Positions 36,041 to 44,398 of a stretch of 64,000 nucleotides of DNA are shown here, piece by piece. The DNA comes from Hymenobacter sp. BRD67 (GTDB lineage: Bacteria; Bacteroidota; Bacteroidia; Cytophagales; Hymenobacteraceae). The notes under the pieces were generated by a model that worked only from the letters and a program-made list of their open reading frames with translations, had not been told where the DNA came from and searched no databases. The stretch lies in NCBI RefSeq assembly GCF_013256425.1, contig NZ_CP053904.1, forward strand, positions 3,410,001 to 3,474,000. Direction: 5' to 3'. The position numbers and the translations under genes were made by a program. The number at the start of each line of letters is the position of its first letter. Positions within the stretch are counted from its first letter, which is position 1.

Positions 36041-37421
36041 TAATCTCCTTTATATCGGCAATAATCTTTTGGGCCAGATGGTCGGCCGTGGCGTTCGAGT
36101 CCGACTCGGCATAGATGCGAATAATGGGCTCGGTATTCGACTTCCGCAGGTGCACCCACTCTTTGTCGAACTCAATTTTCACCCCGTCAATGGTATTTAC
36201 TGGCTGCTTGGCGTAGCGCTTCTCCATCTGCACCAGCACCTGGTCGGTATTGATTTCGGGCGTGAGCTCAATTTTATTTTTGGAGATAAAATAGCTCGGA
36301 TAGGAGTTGCGCAGGCGGCTCATGGCCAGGCCCGACTTAGCCAGGTGCGTCAGAAACAGCGCAATGCCTACCAGGGCATCACGGCCGTAGTGCAGCTCGG
36401 GAAAAATAATGCCGCCGTTCCCCTCGCCCCCGATAATGGCGTTGGTTTCTTTCATCTTGGTCACCACGTTTACCTCGCCCACGGCGGCGGCCGTGTAGGT
36501 GCCGCCGTGCTTTTCGGTCACATCGCGCAGGGCACGGGTACTGCTGAGGTTGCTTACCGTATTGCCGCCGCCGTGGTAGCCCAGCACATAATCGGCAACC
36601 GCTACCAGCGTGTATTCTTCGCCAAACATCTCCCCGTTTTCGCTCACCAGGGCCAGGCGGTCTACGTCGGGGTCTACCACGATGCCCAGGTCGAAGCCTC
36701 CTTTCTCAAGCACTCTGGCAATATCGCGCAGGTGTTCGGGCAGGGGCTCGGGGTTGTGAGCGAAGTCGCCGGTGGGCTCGCAGTGTACTTTCTCAATGGT
36801 TGCAACGCCCAGGGCGGTTAGCAGCTGCGGCACGGCAAAGCCGCCGCTACTGTTTACCGCATCGACTACTACCCGGAATTTTTTGGCCCTGATAGCTGTC
36901 ACGTCAACCAGGGGCGAGGCCAGAATAGCGGCAATGTGCTCACTCAGAAAAGTATCGTCGGTGGCGTAGCTGCCCAGCTTGGTAACGGGCGCAAAATCGA
37001 AGCTTTCGCTTTCGGCCAGCTCAAGGACGCGCTCACCAGCCGCCGCCGACAAAAACTCACCCTGCGCGTCGAGCAGCTTCAGGGCATTCCACTGCTTGGG
37101 ATTGTGCGAGGCGGTGAGAATAATGCCTCCCGCGGCCTGCCGGGCCGGCACCGCCATCTCCACCGTGGGCGTGGTACTGAGGCCCAGGTCAAGCACATCG
37201 AAGCCCAGGCCTTGTAGCGTGGCGGCTACCAGGCGGCTCACCATCTCGCCCGAGAGGCGAGCGTCGCGGCCAATCACTATCAGCTTGCTGGTAGTGGCCT
37301 GAGCTGCCGCCCAGGTGCCGTAGGCAGCAGCATATTTTACCACATCGAGGGGGGTAAGGCCTTGTCCGGCCGGGCCACCAATGGTGCCGCGAATACCGGA
37401 AATAGATTTTATGAGCGTCAC
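36030..37421 (-). CDS. glmM: Phosphoglucosamine mutase / alpha-D-phosphohexomutase
   Basis: The 463-residue enzyme most likely interconverts glucosamine-6-phosphate and glucosamine-1-phosphate for cell-wall and lipid precursors. Motifs: SGIRGTIGG at the N-terminus, the phosphoserine loop TASHNPKQWN (near residue 100), the metal site DPDVDRLAL (near 245), the sugar loop GGEGNGG (near 330) and the phosphate site RKSNTEPIIRIYAES near the C-terminus. The sugar loop and terminal motif fit GlmM-like Bacteroidota enzymes; a phosphomannomutase role cannot be excluded. A TACTTTTGC box (37441-37449, minus strand) lies 20 bases upstream. Confidence 0.9.
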   Translation of the reverse strand: MTLIKSISGIRGTIGGPAGQGLTPLDVVKYAAAYGTWAAAQATTSKLIVIGRDARLSGEMVSRLVAATLQGLGFDVLDLGLSTTPTVEMAVPARQAAGGIILTASHNPKQWNALKLLDAQGEFLSAAAGERVLELAESESFDFAPVTKLGSYATDDTFLSEHIAAILASPLVDVTAIRAKKFRVVVDAVNSSGGFAVPQLLTALGVATIEKVHCEPTGDFAHNPEPLPEHLRDIARVLEKGGFDLGIVVDPDVDRLALVSENGEMFGEEYTLVAVADYVLGYHGGGNTVSNLSSTRALRDVTEKHGGTYTAAAVGEVNVVTKMKETNAIIGGEGNGGIIFPELHYGRDALVGIALFLTHLAKSGLAMSRLRNSYPSYFISKNKIELTPEINTDQVLVQMEKRYAKQPVNTIDGVKIEFDKEWVHLRKSNTEPIIRIYAESDSNATADHLAQKIIADIKEIING

Positions 37422-37440
37422 AGGTTATCTCTTTAGCTTT

Positions 37441-37449
37441 GCAAAAGTA
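37441..37449 (-). promoter_or_regulatory. Promoter-like box (TACTTTTGC) upstream of glmM
   Basis: On the minus strand TACTTTTGC contains TACTTTTG, a full match to TAnnTTTG, 20 bases before the glmM ATG. Confidence 0.5.
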
Positions 37450-37602
37450 GGCGCTTTGCCCGTTTGTAGGCCTGTTATCTATCCCTTGGGGTAGTTGACA
37501 GCAACCTTCCCCCATTTCTAGCAATCGCCTGTGTAGGTACGCTGCCACCTGTACCTACGGCCTGCTTTAGTCAAACAAAATTATTCGGCCTGCTACTTTT
37601 TT

Positions 37603-38429
37603 ATGGAAAATATGCTGCTTACCGCTGCCCGCCGGCCCGCTCAGCTTGAGGCATTCGGCCGCCTGCTCGATGTACTCGACCGCTTGCGGCTGGAATGCCC
37701 CTGGGACAAAAAACAGACGCTCGAGAGCCTGCGCCACCTCACCATTGAGGAAACCTACGAGCTGAGTGATGCCATTCTGCGACACGACCTGCCCGACCTC
37801 AAAAAAGAGTTGGGCGATGTGCTGCTGCACTTGCTTTTTTATGCCCGTATCGCGGCCGAGCAGGGCGCTTTTGACATTGCAGACGCCCTGAACGCGCAAT
37901 GCGAAAAATTGATATATCGCCATCCTCATATTTATAGCGACGCACGAGCCGACGATGAGGAGGCCGTAAAGCGCAACTGGGAGCAGCTGAAGCTAAAGGA
38001 AAAAGGCAACACCGGCGGCGTGCTCGGGGCGTGCCGGCCTCCCTGCCCGCACTGGTGAAGGCCATGCGCATTCAGGAAAAAGCCCGGGGCGCCGGCTTTG
38101 ATTTTGAAGAGCCAACCCAGGTGTGGCAGAAAGTGCAGGAAGAGCTGGCCGAGTTTGGAGCCGAATATGGCAACGGCCAGCCGCTCGCCGACGCGGGCCG
38201 GGCCGAGCGGGCCGCCAAGGAGTTTGGCGACCTACTGTTTTCGCTCGTCAACTTTGCCCGCTTTGCGGGTATTAACCCCGAAGAAGCGCTGGAACGCACG
38301 AATCGGAAATTTATCAGCCGCTTTCAGTACCTGGAAGCATCTGCGGCCCAGGACGGACAAAATTTGTCGGAAATGACGCTGGCCCAGATGGATGTTTACT
38401 GGAACGCCGCCAAAGCGGCCGGTAACTAA
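37603..38429 (+). CDS. mazG: Nucleoside triphosphate pyrophosphohydrolase MazG, one frameshift
   Basis: MazG hydrolyses non-canonical or excess NTPs to NMP and pyrophosphate. Adding one G at 38026-38029 joins GNTGGVLG to GVPASLPALVKAMRIQEKA, giving 275 residues, the normal length. Two MazG domains are then visible, each with an EExxE...ELGD metal-binding pattern: ECPWDKKQTLESL, TIEETYEL and LKKELGDVLLHLLF in the first, and VQEELAEF and KEFGDLLFSLVNFAR in the second. Without repair the protein would lose the second, catalytic domain. The start at 37603 is the first ATG; 37612 is an alternative. Confidence 0.9.
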
Positions 38430-38803
38430 GCAAGCGCAAGCAGCCAGGCGGCTAAACGGCTGAGCCAGGGGAGGCTGCGGCTGCTGGCAGCCGGCGTCGG
38501 TGTTAACGCCCACCTGGGCAATTAACCTTCGTGCAGCTTCCTACGTTGGGGCCTCACCCAAAATTCAGTGACTGGTTAAGTAGCTCATCAGGCTGGTTCA
38601 GCGAGTACTTTCGGCCTTTTACCGAATAGTATTCGGCACAAAAAAAAATTTAGCAGGCCGGATTTTTCCTTCCTTCGGCGTAGATTCGGCCCCGAAACCC
38701 CTGTTTGCGCCAGTGTCTTGGGTCCTGTGCCCTGGTTAACTCGCACCTATAGCCTTCTTTTTTACCCTTCAACCAACCCCCACCTCCTACACTTACTGGA
38801 CAC
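38430..38803. other. 374-bp gap upstream of exbB with a small operator-like palindrome
   Basis: No gene is seen. CCGAATA-G-TATTCGG (38622-38636) is a perfect 7-bp inverted repeat, and the same half-site also pairs with TTCGG at 38610-38614. A nine-base A run follows at 38639-38649. This is the likely control region of the exbB-tonB operon; no clear -7/-33 pair was recognized. Confidence 0.45.
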
Positions 38804-39691
38804 ATGGAACAGAAAAATGCTGTAAACCCGGGCGCTCGGCCCGCTGCGCCAGCCGCCCCCAAAGCTGCTGCCGCACCCGCCAAAAGCAGCGGTGGCGCCT
38901 CGCTGTTTTCGGTCATCGTTATCGTTCTCGCCTTCGTCGCCAGCGTCATTATCTTTATGTTCGTACTGGGCGACCCGAGCCACTACTTGGGCAACAACCC
39001 GGAGAACAACCCGAAGCCGGGTGACTACCTCGGCATTGTGCACAAGGGCGGGGTTATCGTACCGCTCCTGATGACGATGCTACTCTGCGTTATTACCTTC
39101 TCTATCGAGCGTGCTCTTACTATCTCGAAAGCTAAAGGCAGCCAGAGCATCGAAGCGTTTGTGCGCTCGGTACGCCAGAAGCTGAACGTGAACGATATTA
39201 ACGGTGCTATCGCTCTCTGCGACCAGCAGAAAGGCTCGGTTGCCAACGTAGTACGCGCCGGCCTGAAAAAATACCAGGAAATGGGCCGCGAAACCACGAT
39301 GAACACCGACCAGCGTGTGCTCGCTATCCAGAAAGAAATCGAAGAAAGCACTGCCCTGGAGCTGCCAATGCTCGAAAAGAACCTGGTTATCATCTCGACC
39401 CTGGCTTCTATCGCTACGCTGGTAGGTCTGCTCGGCACGGTATTCGGTATGATTAAGGCCTTCTCGGCACTGGCTCAGGCTGGTAACCCCGACGCAACGG
39501 CCCTGGCAACCGGTATCTCGGAAGCCCTTATCAACACGGCACTCGGTATCGGTACGTCGGCTCTGGCCATCGTAGCCTACAACTTCTTTACCAGCAAGAT
39601 TGACGAGCTGACTTACAGCATTGATGAGGCTGGCTTCAGCATCATTCAGACCTTCGCGGCCCAGCACGGCAACGCAGGTCAGGAGTCGTAA
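38804..39691 (+). CDS. exbB: MotA/TolQ/ExbB proton channel family protein
   Basis: The 295-residue inner-membrane protein forms the proton channel that powers TonB. It has an alanine/proline-rich N-terminus, a membrane helix (FSVIVIVLAFVASVIIFMFVL), a second helix at VPLLMTMLLCVITFSIERAL, a long cytoplasmic loop with VIISTLASIATLVGLLGTVFGMI, and a last helix with ALINTALGIGTSALAIVAYN. The GLLGTVFGMI and TALG motifs are diagnostic of ExbB/TolQ. It heads the cluster exbB, exbD, exbD, tonB, tonB. A stem-loop with a T run lies in the 190-base gap after it. Confidence 0.93.
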   Translation: MEQKNAVNPGARPAAPAAPKAAAAPAKSSGGASLFSVIVIVLAFVASVIIFMFVLGDPSHYLGNNPENNPKPGDYLGIVHKGGVIVPLLMTMLLCVITFSIERALTISKAKGSQSIEAFVRSVRQKLNVNDINGAIALCDQQKGSVANVVRAGLKKYQEMGRETTMNTDQRVLAIQKEIEESTALELPMLEKNLVIISTLASIATLVGLLGTVFGMIKAFSALAQAGNPDATALATGISEALINTALGIGTSALAIVAYNFFTSKIDELTYSIDEAGFSIIQTFAAQHGNAGQES

Positions 39692-39710
39692 TCCTGCTGG
39701 CACGAAAAGA

Positions 39711-39752
39711 GGGGCGGAGGCGTTTTGCCGTCCCCGCCCCAACTTTTTTTTC
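39711..39752 (+). terminator. Intrinsic terminator-like hairpin between exbB and the first exbD
   Basis: GGGGCGG pairs with CCGCCCC around a GGC-GTTTT-GCC inner stem, followed by AAC and an eight-base T run. It stands 20 bases after the exbB stop inside an otherwise co-directional operon, so it probably acts as a partial terminator that leaves more exbB than exbD mRNA. Confidence 0.7.
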
Positions 39753-39881
39753 GGGCCCGTGTGCATTTTGCATGCGAGTGGCATCGGTACCTGTGAGCGG
39801 CTCCCGCCTGGCGGCCTGCTGACAGTACTACCTCTTCCTGCTGTACATGGCCCCGCCCAGTCATTTTAACCTCTCCCGGCA

Positions 39882-40514
39882 ATGCCTAAAGTAAAACCCC
39901 ACCGCACCTCGCCGTCGCTCGATATGACGCCGATGGTTGACCTGGCGTTTCTGCTGGTAACATTCTTTATGTTGACCACGCAGTTTCGCCCCGATGAAGC
40001 TGTGGTAGTAGACCCGCCGTCTTCGACGTCGGACCTGCACGCTCCCGACAGCGACATTCTGACCCTGACCGTTGATAAAAACAAGCGTGTTTTCTTCGGC
40101 TACGACAAAGCACCCGTGAAAGAAGCTGCCCTCAAGGCTGTTGGTGCCAAGTACGGCGTTACGTTCACGCCTACCCAGGTTAAGCAATTTTCTCTGATGC
40201 CGAACTTCGGTGTGCCGATTACGCAGCTTGCCAGCTACCTCGACAAGGATACCGAACAGCGCAAGGCCCTGAACCCGACCCTGCCCGGCATCCCCTACGA
40301 CTCGCTCAACAACCAGATGATTGACTGGGTAATTGAGGCCCGTAAAGCCAACGCTGCCCTGTTCAAAAAGCCTACCTTTTTGGTTATTAAGGGCGATGGC
40401 AACGCTGATGTGAAAACCGTGCAAACGGTAATCAAAGACCTGCAGGAAAAGGATATCAACCGCTTCAACCTGCTCACTAGCCTGGAAATGAAGCCTTCAT
40501 ACATCGGACAATAA
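39882..40514 (+). CDS. exbD: ExbD/TolR-type biopolymer transport protein (first copy)
   Basis: A 210-residue protein with a short basic N-terminus (MPKVKPHRTS), the membrane helix DMTPMVDLAFLLVTFFMLTT with the proton-carrying Asp, and a periplasmic domain of about 160 residues. The DMTPMVDLAFLL motif defines ExbD/TolR. The periplasmic domain is longer than in proteobacteria and contains an insert around residues 85-140, as seen in Bacteroidota first-copy ExbD. It lies 12 bases before the second exbD. Confidence 0.92.
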   Translation: MPKVKPHRTSPSLDMTPMVDLAFLLVTFFMLTTQFRPDEAVVVDPPSSTSDLHAPDSDILTLTVDKNKRVFFGYDKAPVKEAALKAVGAKYGVTFTPTQVKQFSLMPNFGVPITQLASYLDKDTEQRKALNPTLPGIPYDSLNNQMIDWVIEARKANAALFKKPTFLVIKGDGNADVKTVQTVIKDLQEKDINRFNLLTSLEMKPSYIGQ

Positions 40515-40526
40515 TTCTGAGAAATC

Positions 40527-41084
40527 ATGGCAGAAATCCAACAACAGAGTAAAGACTCTGGCAAAGGCGGTAAAAAGCGGGCCAAGAAAATGTCGACCAA
40601 AATCGACATGACGCCCATGGTTGACTTGGCCTTCCTGTTGCTGACGTTCTTTATGCTCACCACCACCTTCGCCAAGCCCAACGTGATGCAGCTCACGATG
40701 CCGGTGAAGGATAAGAACCTCAAGGACGACGAACAAACCAAAATCAAGGCGTCGCAGGCTGTGACTATCATTCTGGCCCCCGACAACAAGGTTTTCTACT
40801 TCTTCGGCCTGAACGAGCCCACCGACCCTTCGGTACCCAAGCCCGAGATTAAGGTAACCGACTTCTCGGCCAATGGCATCCGCAAGGTGCTGCTGGAGCG
40901 TCAGCACCAACAGCCCGAACCCATTATTCTGATTGAGCCCTACGTGCACGAAGGCAAAGAGGCTAAATATAAGAATATGGTTGATATTCTGGATGAGATG
41001 AACATCACCAATCAGAAGAAGTACGCGCTGATTGACATCCCGAAAAAAGACATTGACCTCATTAAAACTCAGAAATTGCTATGA
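40527..41084 (+). CDS. exbD: ExbD/TolR-type biopolymer transport protein (second copy)
   Basis: A 185-residue protein with a lysine-rich start (SGKGGKKRAKKMSTKI), then the ExbD helix DMTPMVDLAFLLLTFFMLTT with the channel Asp, and a periplasmic domain (VFYFFGLNE, PIILIEPYVHEGKEAKYKNM, VDILDEMNI). Paired ExbD copies after ExbB are typical of Bacteroidota. The stop codon overlaps the tonB start in ATGA (41081-41084), indicating translational coupling. Confidence 0.93.
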   Translation: MAEIQQQSKDSGKGGKKRAKKMSTKIDMTPMVDLAFLLLTFFMLTTTFAKPNVMQLTMPVKDKNLKDDEQTKIKASQAVTIILAPDNKVFYFFGLNEPTDPSVPKPEIKVTDFSANGIRKVLLERQHQQPEPIILIEPYVHEGKEAKYKNMVDILDEMNITNQKKYALIDIPKKDIDLIKTQKLL

Positions 41085-41904
41085 TGGACAATGCGCAGCT
41101 GGCCAGTGCCAGCTTGAACGACATCGTATTTGAGGGGCGCAACAAGGAGTACGGCGCTTTTCAACTGCGTCGCATGTATGGGCGGCACGTAACCCGGGCG
41201 CTTATCATCGGCACGGCTTTGCTGGCGCTGCTGGTATTCATTCCGGCCTTGGCTAAAATGCTCGAAGAGCGTAAGCCCAAGGAAGTGCTGAACCTGAAAG
41301 AAAACGTGCTGATGGATGCGCCGCCCTTGGATGAAACCAAGCCGCCGCCTCCCCCGCCGCCCCCGAGGCTCCGCCGCCCCCCCCGCCCAAGCTGACGACC
41401 GTGAAGTTCACGCCGCCGGTAATTAAAAAGGACGAGGAAGTAAAAAAGGAGGAAGTACCCGACCAGGAAGAGCTGAAGGATAAAACGGTAGCGACCGTAA
41501 CCGTAAAAGGTAACACGGATGCCCCCGACCTGAGCGACCTGAGCGGCGAAGGCAATAAAGTTGTCGAAGAAGTTGTAGAAAACAAAGTCTACACCTACGT
41601 CGAGCAAATGCCGGCCCTCCCCGGTGGCGGTGGCATGGGTGCCATCGTGGCAGCCATCCAGAAAAACTTCCGCTACCCGGCCGTTGACCTGCGCAACCAG
41701 GTAGAAGGCCGTGTATTTGCCAGCTTCACCGTAGATGAGAATGGTGACGTATCGGACGTAAAAATCGTGAAAGGCCTGACTGGCACGGTTGACGCCGAAA
41801 CTATCCGCTCTATCAAGGCGCTGCCGAAGTTCATCCCCGGTAAGCAGAATGGCCGGGCAGTGAAAGTATCGTTTACGGTACCAGTAACGCTGAAAATTCA
41901 ATAA
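41081..41904 (+). CDS. tonB: TonB energy-transducing protein, one frameshift in the proline-rich region
   Basis: TonB spans the periplasm and passes ExbBD energy to outer-membrane receptors. Features: an N-terminal DIVFEGRNKEYGAFQLRRMY box, a membrane helix (LIIGTALLALLVFIPAL), a proline-rich stretch and a C-terminal TonB domain from PALPGGGGMGAIVAAIQKN to VTLKIQ with YPAVDLRNQVEGRVFASFTV. The frame breaks in the proline repeat; one extra C at 41360-41364 gives PPPPPPPEAPPPPPKLTT and a 274-residue protein. Homopolymer-rich proline codons make this a likely sequence error. Confidence 0.9.
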
Positions 41905-41923
41905 GCTACCTTTTGCTTGTCCT

Positions 41924-41958
41924 AAAGGCCCTGACTGCTTCGCAGCCAGGGCCTTTTT
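41924..41958 (+). terminator. Rho-independent terminator after tonB
   Basis: AAAGGCCCTG pairs with CAGGGCCTTT, with an inner CTGC-TTC-GCAG stem and a T run, 20 bases after the tonB stop. It separates tonB from the second tonB-like gene. Confidence 0.9.
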
Positions 41959-42087
41959 GCTTTTATAGTATTGCTATGTTGCCTGAAAAATAATTTTGGC
42001 AGGGTGTGGAAAAAGTATAAGCCCGGCATCAGCTTGGTAGCCGGATGCCTCCGGTGAATATCCCTTCACTTTTTCCACTACTCTGCT

Positions 42088-42912
42088 ATGTCTCTGCTTC
42101 CTGCATTTTTGACTGACAGCCTCGACGAGGTAGTATTTGAGGGCCGCAACCAGGCGTATGGCGCTTACCAGCTGCGGCAAGACTATCAGCAGCACCTGAC
42201 CTCGGCGGGCGGCCTGACGGTGCTGCTGCTGGCTGGCCTGGTGCTGGGCTGGAATATCTGGCAGGCGCTGGCTCCGGCCCCGATGGTAATGGTGCCGCAT
42301 ATAGTAGCTCTTGACCCCATCATTCCGCCCATGCAGGCAACAGTGGAGAAGGCCAAGCCAGCCGTGGTAGCGCCAGCGCGCCCTCATACCGTTGCGGCGC
42401 ATCCGGCCCTTACGCAGCCGACGCAAGTGACCAAAGATGAGCTGGTTCCTCCCCGCCCTGTTACTACCCCGGTCGAAGCGGTAGCTGATGGCCTCACCGG
42501 GCCAGTGGTACCAGGGATAGCGGCCGACGATGCCGGTGTGGCCGGTACCGCTGGCCCGGCAAGCGGCACAACTGCCGTTGCTACTCCTGCGCCCACCGAG
42601 CCATTTCGCTACGTCGAAAAAATGCCGGAGTTTGCCGGTGGGCAGGAAGCCTTACTGCGCTACCTGCGCAGCCACCTGCGCTACCCAGGGGCTGCCCTGG
42701 CAGCTGGCATCAGCGGGCGGGTATTTATGAGCTTCGTGGTAGGAGCCGATGGCCAGATTTCGGACGTTACAATTTTGAAAGGCTTAGGCTATGGCCTCGA
42801 TGAAGAAGCCCTGCGGGTAATCCGCCAGATGCCTGCCTGGACGCCCGGCTACCAGAGCAAGCATGCTGTGCCGGTGCGCTTTACCTTGCCTATCACGTTT
42901 CAGTATCAGTAG
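42088..42912 (+). CDS. Second TonB-like energy transducer
   Basis: The 274-residue paralog of the preceding TonB shares the N-terminal box DEVVFEGRNQAYGAYQLRQDY and a membrane helix (GGLTVLLLAGLVLGWNIWQAL). Its linker (residues about 70-170) is alanine, valine, proline and threonine rich rather than poly-proline. The C-terminal TonB domain (PEFAGGQEALLRYLRSHLRYPGAAL, GRVFMSFVVGADGQISDVTI, PVRFTLPITFQYQ) is complete. It probably serves a subset of receptors. It has its own upstream region after a terminator. Confidence 0.9.
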   Translation: MSLLPAFLTDSLDEVVFEGRNQAYGAYQLRQDYQQHLTSAGGLTVLLLAGLVLGWNIWQALAPAPMVMVPHIVALDPIIPPMQATVEKAKPAVVAPARPHTVAAHPALTQPTQVTKDELVPPRPVTTPVEAVADGLTGPVVPGIAADDAGVAGTAGPASGTTAVATPAPTEPFRYVEKMPEFAGGQEALLRYLRSHLRYPGAALAAGISGRVFMSFVVGADGQISDVTILKGLGYGLDEEALRVIRQMPAWTPGYQSKHAVPVRFTLPITFQYQ

Positions 42913-42984
42913 GTGCGGCTGGTCGCCAATATCCATAGTTAGGAGAAGCGGTGTTTTATGCCCTTTTTTGCATCCGGAATAAGC

Positions 42985-43027
42985 AACCCGCGCCGGGCAC
43001 CGAACAAATCGGAGCCGGGCGCGGGTT
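42985..43027. other. GC-rich imperfect hairpin upstream of the small membrane protein gene
   Basis: AACCCGCGCCGGGCACCG and CGGAGCCGGGCGCGGGTT pair over 18 bases with two mismatches around a short AT loop. No T run follows. It may stop or pause tonB2 transcripts, or structure the leader of the next gene. Confidence 0.4.
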
Positions 43028-43054
43028 ATGGTATTCTACCACTTTCGCTTTGTC

Positions 43055-43321
43055 ATGCCCCTTCCTACCACCGAAGAGCGCCTGGGCTCGCCCCAGCGGA
43101 TAGTTCGCTACTTCACCCTCATCATGTCGCTGGTGTACACCGCGCTGGGTATCTGGCTTTGGCTGACCGCCCACCGGCCTTCTGCAGCCGGGGCTTTGCT
43201 ACCCCTGGGTCCTAAAACCCGTATGGTACTTGGCTCCGTATTCATTCTTTATGGCCTCATTCGCTTCGTGCGCACCATTCGTACGCAGTTTCGCAAGCCC
43301 ACGCCCGATGATTTTAGCTAA
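43055..43321 (+). CDS. Small two-helix membrane protein of unknown function
   Basis: The protein has 88 residues from the ATG at 43055 (MPLPTTEERLGSPQRIVRY), or 97 from the ATG at 43028, which adds a phenylalanine-rich stretch. Two membrane helices (FTLIMSLVYTALGIWLWL and MVLGSVFILYGLIRFVRTI) are joined by a short loop, and the tail is basic. It overlaps the next gene by 14 bases, suggesting coupled translation. This position, between tonB and the pstS-like gene, is kept in many Cytophagales, which suggests a role linked to that cluster. No family function is known to me. Confidence 0.7.
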   Translation: MPLPTTEERLGSPQRIVRYFTLIMSLVYTALGIWLWLTAHRPSAAGALLPLGPKTRMVLGSVFILYGLIRFVRTIRTQFRKPTPDDFS

Positions 43322-44327
43322 ACTAACATTGCGGCCCGGCCGCGCCATACTGGCAGCCCTGCTGCTCACGACCTGCGTGCTGCCCGCCTGCCACCCCGAC
43401 CGCTCGGCCGGTACCAGCGAGGACGCTACCGATACCCCTACCAGCGGCCATGTAGGCATCAGCGTCGACGAAACCTTTGCTCCTGTAATGGAATCGCAGG
43501 TCGATACATTTCAAAAACTCTATGTTGATGCGCACCTAAAAGTAACGTATCAACCCGAGGACAGCGTTTTTCTCGACCTACTGAATGACAAGGTAAAGGC
43601 CATTGTGGTGTCGCGCGAGCTCAATGCGGACGAGAAAAAGGAGCTGGACAAACAAAATATGCTGCCCCGCGCTACCAAAGTGGGCATTGATGGCCTGGCC
43701 ATTATTCTGCACCCTTCCAACCCCGACACGCTGCTCACACTAACCCAGCTGCGGGGCATCTTCAGCGGCCAGACGGCTCAGTGGAGCCAGGTGAGCGGGC
43801 AAAAGAAGCTGGGGGCCATCAACGTAGTGTTTGATGCCAACCGCAGCAGCACCAGCCGCTTCGTGCGCGACACGCTGCTGCGCGGGGGCGCCCTGAGCCC
43901 CAAGGCTGCGGCTACGCAATCGAACCGCAAGCTTATCGAGTACGTGGCCGCGCACCCGAGCGCGATTGGCATAGTGGGCGTCAACTGGATTTCGGACTTC
44001 GATGACCCCAACGTGCGCGGCTTTCTGCGGCGCATTCGGGTAGCCAGTATCACGGCCCGCCCGCATCCTACCAAGGATGATTACATCCAGCCCTACCAAG
44101 TGTACCTGGCTCCTAAACCGGCTGCGCTGCTGAAGGAACACCCAGAGCTGCAGAACTATCCGTTGCGCCGTGATATCTACGCTATCAGCCGGGAAGCGCG
44201 GGCCGGGCTCGGTTCGGGGTTTGTATCGTTTGTGGCCGGGCAAAAGGGCCAGCTCATCTTTCAGAAATCAGGCCTGATGCCCGCTAACATGCAAGCCCGC
44301 ATCGTTACCACCAACAAACGCCAGTGA
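43308..44327 (+). CDS. PstS-like substrate-binding lipoprotein
   Basis: The chosen start at 43308 gives MILAKLTLRPGRAILAALLL followed by a lipobox LPAC, so the protein is a lipoprotein of 339 residues; upstream in-frame starts would add a region overlapping the neighbour. The fold resembles PstS phosphate-binding proteins: GHVGISVDETFAPVMES, GIDGLAIILHPSNPDTLLT, GAINVVFDANRSSTSRFVRD and IGIVGVNWISD. The phosphate-binding serine/threonine pattern is partly kept. There is no PstCAB nearby. In Bacteroidota such proteins follow exbD-tonB, and their ligand is uncertain. Confidence 0.82.
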   Translation: MILAKLTLRPGRAILAALLLTTCVLPACHPDRSAGTSEDATDTPTSGHVGISVDETFAPVMESQVDTFQKLYVDAHLKVTYQPEDSVFLDLLNDKVKAIVVSRELNADEKKELDKQNMLPRATKVGIDGLAIILHPSNPDTLLTLTQLRGIFSGQTAQWSQVSGQKKLGAINVVFDANRSSTSRFVRDTLLRGGALSPKAAATQSNRKLIEYVAAHPSAIGIVGVNWISDFDDPNVRGFLRRIRVASITARPHPTKDDYIQPYQVYLAPKPAALLKEHPELQNYPLRRDIYAISREARAGLGSGFVSFVAGQKGQLIFQKSGLMPANMQARIVTTNKRQ

Positions 44328-44398
44328 ACTACCTTAGCTCACTAAGCGTAGTATAAGCGCCAATCTTTCACCCTAAGTTTACTTTCCCCTCCCTTCTT

